Assembly (NCBI RefSeq): GCF_036194065.1
Contig: NZ_CP108095.1
Location: 248,001 to 312,000 of the forward strand
From: Streptomyces sp. NBC_00239
Lineage (GTDB): Bacteria > Actinomycetota > Actinomycetes > Streptomycetales > Streptomycetaceae
Direction of reading: 5' to 3'
DNA: 64,000 nt
Below are positions 1 to 8,876 of the stretch, one piece after another. Positions within the stretch are counted from its first letter, which is position 1; each line of letters begins with the position of its first letter. The position numbers and the translations under genes are program-made. The notes under the pieces were generated by a model. The model saw nothing but the letters and a program-made list of their open reading frames with translations, did not search any database and had not been told where the DNA came from.

Positions 1-1827
1 GCATCCTTCGATCCCGGGCTCGTGCGCCGGATGGCCAACGCCATCGGCACGGGGATGCGGCGGGTCGGCGTCCACCAAGGGCTGGCTCCGGTGCTCGACG
101 TGGTCCGCGACTACCGGTGGGGCAGGACCGAGGAATGCATCGGCGAGGATCCCTACCTCGTCGGAGCGATCGGCACCGCCTACGTGCAGGGCTTGGAAAG
201 CGCCGGGATCGTGGCGACGCTCAAGCACTTCGCCGGGTACTCGGCCTCGCGCGGCGGCCGGAACATGGCCCCCGTCTCCTCGGGTCCGCGCGAGTTCGCC
301 GACGTATTGGTCGAGCCTTTCGTGCGGGCGCTGCGCGAGGGGGGCGCCCGCTCGGTGATGAACAGTTACACCGACGTGGACGGCGTCCCGGTGGCCGCCG
401 ACGAACGGCTGCTGACCGAACTGCTCAGGGACGAGCTCGGTTTCGGCGGTGTGGTCGTCGCCGACTACTACGCCGTCTCCTTCCTGGAGACGCGGCACGG
501 CGTCACAGGATCACGCGGCGCGGCCGGCGCACTGGCGTTGACCGCCGGAATCGACGTCGAGCTGCCCACGGCCCGCTGCTACGGCGAGCCGCTGACCGAA
601 CTCGTCCGGTCGGGAGACGTGCCCGAGGAACTCGTCGACCGGGCCGCGGAACGGGTCCTGCGGCAGAAGGCCGAGCTCGGCCTGCTCGACCCCGGCTGGG
701 AACCCGTCAAGCCCGAGCCGGTCGACCTCGACCCGCCGGAGAACCGGGCACTGGCCAGGCTCCTGGCCGAACGGTCCACCGTGCTGCTCGCCAACGACGG
801 CACCCTGCCGCTGCGCCCGTGCCGGATCGCGATCACCGGTCCGTACGCCGACGACCCCCAGTCCTTCCTCGGCTGCTACTCCTTCCCCAACCACGTCGCA
901 CTGCCCGGCGACCTCGGGCTGCCCATTCCGACGCTCGGCGAAGCACTCACCGCTGCCGGGTTCACGATCACCGAAGACGATCCGGACGTGAACGTGCTGC
1001 TGCTCGGGGACCGGGCGGGCATGTTCGGCCGGGGCACGTCCGGAGAGGGTTGCGACGCCGAGACCCTCGACCTGCCCGGCGACCAGGCCGCACTCGCCTC
1101 CGCCGTCCTGGACTCCGAAGTGCCGACCGTCCTGGTCCTCGTCTCCGGACGGCCCTACGCGCTCGGCACGCTGGCCGAGCGCGCATCGGCCGTGGTGCAG
1201 GCCTTCTTCCCCGGCGAGGAGGGCGGGCCGGCACTGGCCCGGATCATCAGCGGGGCTGCGGAACCCTCCGGGCGGCTGCCCGTCTCCATCCCCCGCCAGG
1301 TCGGCGGCCAGCCCGGCACGTACCTGCACGGCAGGCTCGGCGGGCACACCGACTGGAGCTCGGTGGACCCGACCCCGCTGTTCCCCTTCGGACACGGGCT
1401 GAGCTGGACCGACTTCACCTGCTCGGAGCTCTCGGTGGATCCCGTCGCCGCGACGGACGGGGCCGTCGCCGTTTCGGTCACCGCACGCAACGTCGGCGAC
1501 GTGACCGGAACCGAGGTGGTCCAGCTGTACCTCTCCGACCCCGTGGCGTCCGTCGTCAGGCCGCAGCGGTGGCTCGCCGGATTCGCCAGGGTCGAGCTAC
1601 AGCCGGGCGCGGCCGCCCGGGTCACCTTCACCGTCCATGCCGACCGGACCTCCTTCACCGGGATCGACCTGCGCAGAAGAGTGGAGCCCGGGGAGATCGG
1701 CGTGGCCGTCGGACGGTCCAGCGGAGATCTTCCGCTCCAGGGCTCCTTCACCCTGGAGGGCCCCGTACGTCACCCGGCGGCCGACCGGGCGCTGTCCGTG
1801 CCGGTCGACATCGTCCCGGTCCCATGA
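1..1827 (+). CDS. Glycoside hydrolase family 3 enzyme (beta-xylosidase/beta-glucosidase type), 5'-partial
   Basis: The reading frame is open from base 1, so the N-terminus lies outside the window; 608 residues are visible. GH3 enzymes remove terminal beta-linked sugars (xylose or glucose) from oligosaccharides. Visible features are the N-terminal TIM-barrel motifs, including KHFAGYS for substrate contacts and the VADYYAV stretch whose Asp (codon at 463-465) is the expected nucleophile. The alpha/beta sandwich follows, and a C-terminal fibronectin-III-like domain lies at roughly residues 470-590. The ATG of the GH43 gene overlaps its stop (ATGA at 1824-1827), so the two are translationally coupled. 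That pairing favours beta-xylosidase, but substrate cannot be fixed from sequence. No signal peptide can be judged because the start is missing. Confidence 0.9.
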   Translation, partial: ASFDPGLVRRMANAIGTGMRRVGVHQGLAPVLDVVRDYRWGRTEECIGEDPYLVGAIGTAYVQGLESAGIVATLKHFAGYSASRGGRNMAPVSSGPREFADVLVEPFVRALREGGARSVMNSYTDVDGVPVAADERLLTELLRDELGFGGVVVADYYAVSFLETRHGVTGSRGAAGALALTAGIDVELPTARCYGEPLTELVRSGDVPEELVDRAAERVLRQKAELGLLDPGWEPVKPEPVDLDPPENRALARLLAERSTVLLANDGTLPLRPCRIAITGPYADDPQSFLGCYSFPNHVALPGDLGLPIPTLGEALTAAGFTITEDDPDVNVLLLGDRAGMFGRGTSGEGCDAETLDLPGDQAALASAVLDSEVPTVLVLVSGRPYALGTLAERASAVVQAFFPGEEGGPALARIISGAAEPSGRLPVSIPRQVGGQPGTYLHGRLGGHTDWSSVDPTPLFPFGHGLSWTDFTCSELSVDPVAATDGAVAVSVTARNVGDVTGTEVVQLYLSDPVASVVRPQRWLAGFARVELQPGAAARVTFTVHADRTSFTGIDLRRRVEPGEIGVAVGRSSGDLPLQGSFTLEGPVRHPAADRALSVPVDIVPVP

Positions 1828-3287
1828 CCGGGTTCTTCGGTGATCCCGTGCTGCCCGGGTTCCGGCCCGACCCGTCGGTCTGCCGAGTGGGGGCGGACTA
1901 CTACCTGGTGACGTCCAGCTTCGAATGGTTCCCGGGCCTCCCCGTGTTCCACAGCCGCGATCTCCTGAACTGGCGGCGCATCGGCTCCGCACTCGACCGG
2001 GCGTCCCAACTCGACCTCGACGGGTGCGCGCCCTCACGGGGCCTGTTCGCGCCGACGATCCGACACCATGACGGGGTCTTCCATCTCGTCTGCACGCTGA
2101 TGGACGGCCCCGGCCACTTCGTCGTCACGGCGACCGACCCGGCGGGGCCCTGGTCGCAGCCGCACTGGCTGGACGGCGAGGGCTTCGACCCGTCGCTGTT
2201 CTTCGACGACGGGCCGGACGGCGGCGACGGCCGGGCCTGGTTCACCGCCGCCCGCGTGCTGGACGAGGCCGCCGGCCGCACCGAGATCTGGATGCGCGAA
2301 TACCTTCCCCGCGAACGACGGCTCACGGGACCGGAGCACGTCCTGTGGTCCGGAAGCCGTCCGGGCGCCCGGTGGTCGGAAGCCCCGCACCTCTACAAGA
2401 TCGACGGCTCCTATCTCCTGCTCACCGCCGAGGGCGGCACCGACGTGGACCACAGCGTGGTGGCCGCCCGCGCCGACCGCGTGACCGGCCCCTACGAGGG
2501 CGCCCCCGGCAACCCGATGCTCCCACCCGCCGAGGGCCCGGTCACCTGCACCGGACACGCCGACCTCGTCCAGACCCCGCACGGTGACTGGCGGGCCGTC
2601 CTCCTGGGCGTCCGCCCCGGCTCCGCCCTCGGCCGCGCGACCTTCCTCAGCCGGATCACCTGGGACGACGGCTGGCCGGTCTTCTCCCCCGTCGTCCACA
2701 CCGACCCTCGCCGCCCCCTCCACGACGGCTTCACCACCCTCTCCCCCGACTGGAGCACCCTGCGCACCCCACCCGCGCGGCAGTTCTGGACCACCGGCGA
2801 CGGGCTCCGCCTCCAGCTCCGCCCCGAACGCCTCGGCGAACGCACCGTCCCGTCCCTCCTGGCCCGCCCCCAGGAACAGTCCGACTGCGACGTGTCCACC
2901 GAACTGCACTTCACCCCCACCGCACCGGACGAACAGGCGGGCCTCGCCGTGGTCCTCGACGACGACACCCATCTCCTCTTCCTTCGCACCACTCAAGGAC
3001 TCAGCCTCCGGCGCGGGCCCGAGGTACTGGCCCGCAGTCCCGTCGCCCCGGGCCCCGTGCGCCTGGGGGTCCGCATCCGCGGCTTCAGCCACACCTTCGC
3101 CCACGCGGCTCCGGACGGCGCCTGGGAGGACCTGGCCACCGTCGAAGCCACCTTCCTCACCCCGCTGTTCACCAGCGTCCAGCTCGGCCTCTACGCCACC
3201 TCAAACGGCCGCCCCTCCACGAACCAAGCCCACTTCACGTCGTTCGACATCACGTACCCGAGCCGGCAGGAACCGCCTGGACACTAG
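1824..3287 (+). CDS. Glycoside hydrolase family 43 beta-xylosidase/alpha-L-arabinofuranosidase
   Basis: Product of 487 aa without a signal peptide, so probably cytoplasmic. It should hydrolyse xylo-oligosaccharides or arabinosyl side chains by inversion. The five-bladed propeller fills about residues 1-300. The three GH43 acidic residues are visible: D16 in GFRPDPS (general base), D122 in GFDPSLFF (pKa modulator) and E186 in WSEAPHLYK (general acid). A concanavalin-like C-terminal beta-sandwich follows (about 310-487), typical of the xylosidase subgroup of the family. The start is the ATG inside the ATGA overlap with the GH3 gene; the frame is open far upstream, but only antiparallel low-quality sequence is encoded there. 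It probably works with the GH3 enzyme on imported xylan fragments. Confidence 0.9.
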   Translation: MTGFFGDPVLPGFRPDPSVCRVGADYYLVTSSFEWFPGLPVFHSRDLLNWRRIGSALDRASQLDLDGCAPSRGLFAPTIRHHDGVFHLVCTLMDGPGHFVVTATDPAGPWSQPHWLDGEGFDPSLFFDDGPDGGDGRAWFTAARVLDEAAGRTEIWMREYLPRERRLTGPEHVLWSGSRPGARWSEAPHLYKIDGSYLLLTAEGGTDVDHSVVAARADRVTGPYEGAPGNPMLPPAEGPVTCTGHADLVQTPHGDWRAVLLGVRPGSALGRATFLSRITWDDGWPVFSPVVHTDPRRPLHDGFTTLSPDWSTLRTPPARQFWTTGDGLRLQLRPERLGERTVPSLLARPQEQSDCDVSTELHFTPTAPDEQAGLAVVLDDDTHLLFLRTTQGLSLRRGPEVLARSPVAPGPVRLGVRIRGFSHTFAHAAPDGAWEDLATVEATFLTPLFTSVQLGLYATSNGRPSTNQAHFTSFDITYPSRQEPPGH

Positions 3288-3364
3288 CGTCGGCAGCCGC
3301 GTATCGCCGCCCCCGAGATGCGAACCGAAGGAAATTGCCTGAGCCTTTCAGCGACAGCCCGGCC

Positions 3365-3405
3365 TGAGCGAGCTTCATCGAAATACTTTCGATGAAGCTC
3401 GCTCA
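3365..3405. repeat. Perfect 19-bp inverted repeat with 3-base loop, centred on a CGAAA-N3-TTTCG operator
   Basis: Left arm TGAGCGAGCTTCATCGAAA (3365-3383), loop TAC, right arm TTTCGATGAAGCTCGCTCA (3387-3405), with no mismatches. The centre (3379-3391) is CGAAA-TAC-TTTCG, the palindrome type known in front of Streptomyces xylanase genes. The arms are longer than an operator needs, and no T-run follows, so it could be both an operator and a transcript-end stabiliser for the GH3-GH43 messenger. Confidence 0.7.
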
Positions 3406-3445
3406 ATTCAAAGCGGTTACTGGGATAGTTCCGGGGGCGGATTCT

Positions 3446-3461
3446 CGAAATCCTTTCGAAA
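3446..3461. promoter_or_regulatory. Second xylanase operator, CGAAA-N3-TTTCG plus TTTCGAAA
   Basis: CGAAATCCTTTCG at 3446-3458 is followed without a break by TTTCGAAA ending at 3461. It lies immediately upstream of the TTGACA hexamer at 3465 and 67 bp from the centre of the first palindrome. Conserved CGAAA/TTTCG palindromes are known in Streptomyces xylanase promoters and in front of bxl genes, where the BxlR repressor binds such sites. Which regulator acts here is inference; none of the BxlR type is in the window. Confidence 0.65.
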
Positions 3462-3464
3462 CTC

Positions 3465-3494
3465 TTGACATGTTTCGGCGGTATTTCCAGACTG
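3465..3494 (+). promoter_or_regulatory. Putative promoter of the GH10 xylanase gene
   Basis: TTGACA at 3465-3470 and CAGACT at 3489-3494 with an 18-base spacer. The -35 is perfect; the -10 is a weak Streptomyces-type hexamer. The position directly after the second operator fits a repressible promoter with a leader of about 160 bases. Confidence 0.45.
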
Positions 3495-3554
3495 AGGTCC
3501 GAGGTGATGTCACCCGCCTGCGTCCGGGTGCCGGATACCAGCCTCTGATCGTGA

Positions 3555-5105
<1,551 letters not shown>

Positions 5106-5250
5106 CGGTCTGCCACAGCGCAGGGGCGAACCGATGAGGCCCGGCATGTTCTTCGCGGTGGAGCGGCGGCTGGACCGCCCCGTGTTGAAGGACATGCCCG
5201 GCGGTCGTGGCGTTCGGTCGCCCCTCGCATGGTGGTCCGGGCGAAGTGCC

Positions 5251-6465
5251 TCACTGGCTGCGGCTTTTCCCGGAGGCCGCCAGGGCGAGGCAGGCGGCTA
5301 CGGCGGAGAGTGCGGCCAGGGCTGCGAAGAGGTGGGGGTAGCCGCCGAGTGGGCCTGCGAGGGCGGCGCCGGCCCAGGGGGCCAGGGCGGCGGCGATGTG
5401 GGCGGGTGCGCCGAGGAGGCCGGAGAGGCGGCCGTAGTGGGTGGTTCCCCAGCGGTCGGTGACGGCGGTGGCCTGGAGCAGGGTCAGGTTGCCGCGTACG
5501 ACTCCGGCCAGGATCGCGAGGAGGACCAGCAGGGGCAGCGGGCCCGGGACGAAGGCCAGGGATGCGGTGGTCGCGCCGCCGAGGGCGATGAGCGTGACGG
5601 TGCGGGTCGTGACGGACGTACGGGTTGCCAGAGCCGCGTAGAGGGTGCGGCCCAGGGTCTGGCCGGCGCCGCCGAGTCCGAGGGCCCAGGCGGCGGTTGT
5701 CGCGCCGGCGCCGCGTGCGGTGAGGAGCGGGATGATGCCCATCACGACGGCGTACATGGCGAAGCCGGAGAGCGTGAAGGCGACGGCCAGGAGGAGGAAG
5801 GGTCGGCTGCGCGCTACCGGGGTGCGGTCGATCGAGCGCAGGGCCGGCGGCGCGGGGGGCCAGGGCGCGCGCAGGGCGAGGGCGTGGGCGGGGATGGTGA
5901 CGGCGGCGAGGGTCACGGCCAGGACGACGTAGGTGGCCCGCCAGGTGAGGTGTTCGGCGAGGGCGGCGGTCAGCGGTGCGAAGACGGTGGAGGCCAGGCC
6001 GCCCGCGAGAGTGACGATCGTCAGGGCCCGGACGCGGTCGGGGCCCCACCAGCGGGTGAGGGCGGCGAAGGCCGGCGGGTAGAAGGTGGCGGCCATGGCG
6101 ACACCCGCGACGATCCAACCGCAGGTGAAGACCGTCAGGTTCGGGGCCGCTGCGATCAGGAGGAGGGCCAGGGCGCCGATCACGGACCCGAAGGTCATCA
6201 CCGCGCGCGGGCCCCGGCGGTCGAGGATCCGACCGATGGGGATGCCGGCGAGCGCCGAGACGAGGAGGGCGAGGGAGAAGGCGGCGGTGGCCGCGTTGAC
6301 GGACCAGCCGGTGTCGGCCGTCAGGCGTGGGAGCAGGACGGGGAAGGCGTAGTAGACGATGCCCCAGCTGGTGATCTGGGTGGCGCAGAGGGCGGGGAGC
6401 ACGGCGCGGGGCCGCGACCGGTCCCCCGTACCGGTCGCGGCCCCGCTGCTTTGGAGGTCGGTCAC
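5251..6465 (-). CDS. Major facilitator superfamily transporter of the arsenic island
   Basis: A 404-aa MFS protein with about 12 hydrophobic segments. The loop after the second helix has RILDRRGPRAVM, a variant of the MFS GxLaDrxGrkxxl signature, and the fold resembles monocarboxylate-type (MCT/OFA-like) MFS members. The GTG start at 6465 lies five bases after the stop of the flavoprotein gene, so the two form an operon divergent from the first arsR. Context suggests efflux of an arsenical, possibly an organic one, but the substrate is not visible in the sequence. The frame is open for another 225 codons upstream, where it only shadows the flavoprotein gene. It may stand in for the ArsB/Acr3 pump missing from this island. 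Confidence 0.85.
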   Translation of the reverse strand: MTDLQSSGAATGTGDRSRPRAVLPALCATQITSWGIVYYAFPVLLPRLTADTGWSVNAATAAFSLALLVSALAGIPIGRILDRRGPRAVMTFGSVIGALALLLIAAAPNLTVFTCGWIVAGVAMAATFYPPAFAALTRWWGPDRVRALTIVTLAGGLASTVFAPLTAALAEHLTWRATYVVLAVTLAAVTIPAHALALRAPWPPAPPALRSIDRTPVARSRPFLLLAVAFTLSGFAMYAVVMGIIPLLTARGAGATTAAWALGLGGAGQTLGRTLYAALATRTSVTTRTVTLIALGGATTASLAFVPGPLPLLVLLAILAGVVRGNLTLLQATAVTDRWGTTHYGRLSGLLGAPAHIAAALAPWAGAALAGPLGGYPHLFAALAALSAVAACLALAASGKSRSQ

Positions 6466-6470
6466 CTCGG

Positions 6471-7829
6471 TCAGCAGCCGCCGGTGCGGGCCGGGGCGCC
6501 GACGCCGATGGTGAGCGTGGCGGGGGCGGCGCAGCAGCCTCCGCCGGTTTCCTCGGCTGCGGCGGGCTGGTCGAAGAGGCCGGCGCCGCCGCAGACTCCG
6601 GTCTCGGGGAGGGTGAGTTCGACGCGCTCTGCGGCTTCCTGGTCGCCGGCGAGGTGGGCGACGATGGAGCGGACCTGCTCGTAGCCGGTCATGGCGAGGA
6701 AGGTGGGGGCGCGGCCGTAGGACTTCATGCCGACGAGGTAGACGTCCTTCTCCGGGTGGGAGAGCTCGTTGACGCCGTGGGGGTAGACGGTGCCGCAGGA
6801 GTGCTGGTTGGGGTCGATCAGCGGGGCCAGGGCAATGGGGGCCTGGAGGCGCTCGTCCAGGCCGAGACGCAGCTCGTCGAGGAAGGTGAGGTCGGGGCGG
6901 AGGCCGGTGAGGACGATGACCTCGTCGACCGGGTCCAGGCGGCGGCCGTCCTCGCCCACGAGGATCAGGCGGCCGTCCCCGGTCTTCTCGATGGCGTCGG
7001 TGCGGAAGCCGGTGACGGCGTCCGCGTACCCGTCGTCGACGGCGGCCTTGGCTGCGAGGCCGAGGGCGCCGCGGGCGGGGAGCTGGTCCGCGTTGCCGCC
7101 GCCGAAGGTGGAGCCTGAGATGCCTCGGCGCAGGATCCACTGCGCGTGGGTGCCCTGCTCGTCCTTCGCGAGGTCGGCGAGGTAGGCGAGGGCGGTGAAG
7201 GCCGAGGCTCCGGAGCCGATGACGGCGGTGCGCTTGCCGGCGTAGCGGGTGCGGACGGCCGGGTCCTTCAGGTCGGGGACGCGGTAGGAGATCCGGTCGG
7301 ACGCAGCCTTCTCGCCGAGAGCTGCGAGGCCGCTGCCTCCGGCCGGGCTGGGGGTGGACCAGGTTCCCGAGGCGTCGATCACGGCGCGGGCGAAGATCCG
7401 CTCCTCGCCGCCGGGGCCGGTGAGGTGGATGACGAAGGGCTGGGCCTCACGGTCGGCGTCGACGATGCGGTCCCGGCCGGCCCGGGAGACGCCGGTGACG
7501 GTCGCGTTGTAGCGGACTCGGTCGCCGAGGACGTCGGCCAGGGGCTGGAGGTAGCGCTCGGCCCAGTCGCCACCGGACGGGTAGGTGGCACCGTCCGGCT
7601 TGACCCAGCCGGTAGGGGCGAGCAGCTTCTCGGCCTCGGGGTCGACGACCTCGGACCAGGTGGAGAAGAGGCGTACGTGCGACCAGTCGCGCACGGCGGA
7701 CGCGGCGGCCGGTCCGGCCTCCAGGACCAGCGGCTCGATGTCCCGTTCGATGAGGCGGGCAGCCGCGGCGAGTCCGATCGGGCCGGCGCCGATCACGACG
7801 ACGGGCAGGGCTTCGGTGGATGCGTTCAC
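6471..7829 (-). CDS. FAD/NAD(P)-binding flavoprotein with Cys-rich tail, ArsR-linked
   Basis: A 452-aa flavoprotein. It has an N-terminal FAD Rossmann motif (VIGAGPIGLAAAARL, about residues 9-23), a second nucleotide-binding motif (AVIGSGASAFTALAYL) and an LTGLRPDLTF stretch typical of flavin monooxygenases and thioredoxin-reductase-like enzymes. The last 50 residues are unusual: VCGGAGLFDQ, then GGGCCAAPA, and Cys as the last residue. These four cysteines could bind As(III) or act in thiol redox. The GTG start at 7829 has a strong GGGGAG eight bases away; the frame is open further upstream but lacks such a site. It heads an operon with the MFS gene and is divergent from arsR. The reaction is unknown; oxidation or reduction of an arsenical is the likeliest role. 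Confidence 0.8.
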   Translation of the reverse strand: MNASTEALPVVVIGAGPIGLAAAARLIERDIEPLVLEAGPAAASAVRDWSHVRLFSTWSEVVDPEAEKLLAPTGWVKPDGATYPSGGDWAERYLQPLADVLGDRVRYNATVTGVSRAGRDRIVDADREAQPFVIHLTGPGGEERIFARAVIDASGTWSTPSPAGGSGLAALGEKAASDRISYRVPDLKDPAVRTRYAGKRTAVIGSGASAFTALAYLADLAKDEQGTHAQWILRRGISGSTFGGGNADQLPARGALGLAAKAAVDDGYADAVTGFRTDAIEKTGDGRLILVGEDGRRLDPVDEVIVLTGLRPDLTFLDELRLGLDERLQAPIALAPLIDPNQHSCGTVYPHGVNELSHPEKDVYLVGMKSYGRAPTFLAMTGYEQVRSIVAHLAGDQEAAERVELTLPETGVCGGAGLFDQPAAAEETGGGCCAAPATLTIGVGAPARTGGC

Positions 7830-7932
7830 GGCGGGCTCCCCAGTTGATTCGACGTCTGTCGATGTCCTGACGCCTCCAGAGTGGACCCTGTATCGACGTT
7901 CGTCAACATAGACATCTGTCGAAACTCGTCGG
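7830..7932. promoter_or_regulatory. Divergent arsR1/flavoprotein promoter region with TCGA-rich repeats
   Basis: The 103 bases between the divergent genes hold repeated half-sites: ATTCGACGTCTGTCGAT at about 7848-7864, then ATCGACGTT at 7892 and CATCTGTCGAA at 7914. TCGAC and GTCGA pair as imperfect inverted repeats. ArsR-family proteins normally bind such dyads over their own promoter, so both operons are probably derepressed by As(III) or a related ligand. Confidence 0.55.
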
Positions 7933-8307
7933 ATGATGGGGGACATGACTACGAAGGTGTTGCCGCTGCTGGCGCCGCAGGACGCGGCGGCGTGCTGCCC
8001 GCCCCTGTCCGAGCGCCCGCTGACGGCCGAGGAGGCCGAGCGGACCGCCGGTATGTTCAAGGCCCTGGGCGACCCGGTCCGCCTCAGGCTGTTCTCGCTG
8101 GTCGCCTCGCACGAGGGCGGCGAGGCATGCGTGTGCGACATCTCCGACGTGGGCGTCTCCCAGCCGACGGTCTCCCATCACCTGAAGAAGCTGCGGGAGG
8201 CCGGGCTGCTGTCCTCCGAGCGGCGCGGCACCTGGGTGTACTACCGGGTCGAGCCCTCGGTGCTCGCCGCCATGGGACAGCTGCTGACCCGCGCGGCTGC
8301 CGCATGA
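7933..8307 (+). CDS. arsR: ArsR-family metalloregulator with CVCD motif
   Basis: A 124-aa winged-helix repressor. The recognition region reads VSQPTVSHHLKKLREAGLL. The preceding ACVCDISDVG carries the Cys-x-Cys-Asp element that in classical ArsR proteins ligates As(III)/Sb(III). An extra CC pair lies near the N-terminus (AAACCPPLS). The first ATG has no clear ribosome binding site and sits just after the operator region, so the transcript may be leaderless; ATG codons at 7936 and 7945 are alternatives. The stop overlaps the start of the acetyltransferase gene (ATGA), so both proteins come from one messenger. It probably controls itself, the acetyltransferase and the divergent flavoprotein-MFS operon. 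Confidence 0.9.
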   Translation: MMGDMTTKVLPLLAPQDAAACCPPLSERPLTAEEAERTAGMFKALGDPVRLRLFSLVASHEGGEACVCDISDVGVSQPTVSHHLKKLREAGLLSSERRGTWVYYRVEPSVLAAMGQLLTRAAAA

Positions 8308-8798
8308 GCATCACCATCGCGCCGCTGGCCGAAGCGCACGCCGATCAGGTCCTGGCGATCTACCAAGCGGGGATCGACGAAGGCAACGCCACCTTCGAAA
8401 CCACAGCCCCCACCTGGCAGGCATTCGAAGCGGGCAAGCTGCCGGAGCACCGCTTCGCCGCCGTCGGCGAGGACGGCAAGGTCCTCGGCTGGGTCGCGGC
8501 GAGCGCCGTTTCGGACCGGTGCGCATACGCAGGCGTGGTCGAGCACTCCGTCTACGTCCACCCCGCAGCCCGAGGGCGCGGTGTCGCCCTGGCCCTGCTC
8601 CAGGCCCTGATCGAGTCCACGGAATCGGCTGGGATCTGGACGATCCAGTCCGGCATCTTCCCCGAGAACCGCGCGAGCCTGGCCCTCCACCAGCGGGCCG
8701 GCTTCCGGATCATCGGGACCCGCGAGCGCATCGGCCGCCACCACGGCATGTGGCGCGACGTGGTCCTGCTGGAGCGCCGCAGCGCCGCCGTCACCTGA
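8304..8798 (+). CDS. arsN: GNAT acetyltransferase, ArsN / phosphinothricin acetyltransferase type
   Basis: A 164-aa GNAT enzyme. The acetyl-CoA loop is PAARGRGVALALLQ; flanking elements (YAGVVEHSVYVHP, FPENRASLALHQRAGF) match the phosphinothricin/methionine-sulfoximine acetyltransferase group. ArsN1 enzymes of this size acetylate the organoarsenical antibiotic arsinothricin and occur in ars operons. Overlap with arsR (ATGA) makes ArsN the more likely assignment, because a herbicide-type PAT would have no reason to be coupled to an arsenic repressor. Sequence alone does not separate arsinothricin from phosphinothricin as substrate. No arsinothricin biosynthesis genes (such as arsL or arsM) are in the window, so the role would be protection against a neighbour's product. 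Confidence 0.75.
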   Translation: MSITIAPLAEAHADQVLAIYQAGIDEGNATFETTAPTWQAFEAGKLPEHRFAAVGEDGKVLGWVAASAVSDRCAYAGVVEHSVYVHPAARGRGVALALLQALIESTESAGIWTIQSGIFPENRASLALHQRAGFRIIGTRERIGRHHGMWRDVVLLERRSAAVT

Positions 8799-8821
8799 CG
8801 CTGCCGTCTGCCGGTCAGCGT
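8798..8821. terminator. Hairpin between convergent arsN and flavin monooxygenase genes
   Basis: ACGCTG (8798-8803) pairs with CAGCGT (8816-8821), with an inner CCG/CGG pair. It begins at the arsN stop and lies in the convergent gap, so it could end both transcripts. The stem is short and no T-tract follows. Confidence 0.45.
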
Positions 8822-8876
8822 GCGGGCTGGGTTGCGGCGTGGAGCCTTGACGCGCCCAGCGGAATCCCCACCGCGG

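Noticed and set aside
117..1823. The open frame extending upstream of the GH43 start
   Set aside because: The 569 codons before ATG 1824 are Arg-rich shadow sequence of the GH3 gene; GH43 homology begins exactly at the ATG.
5106..5250. Possible terminator after the xylanase gene
   Set aside because: GGCCCGGCATGT and ACATGCCCGGC can pair only with an interruption and about 40 bases of loop; too weak to call.
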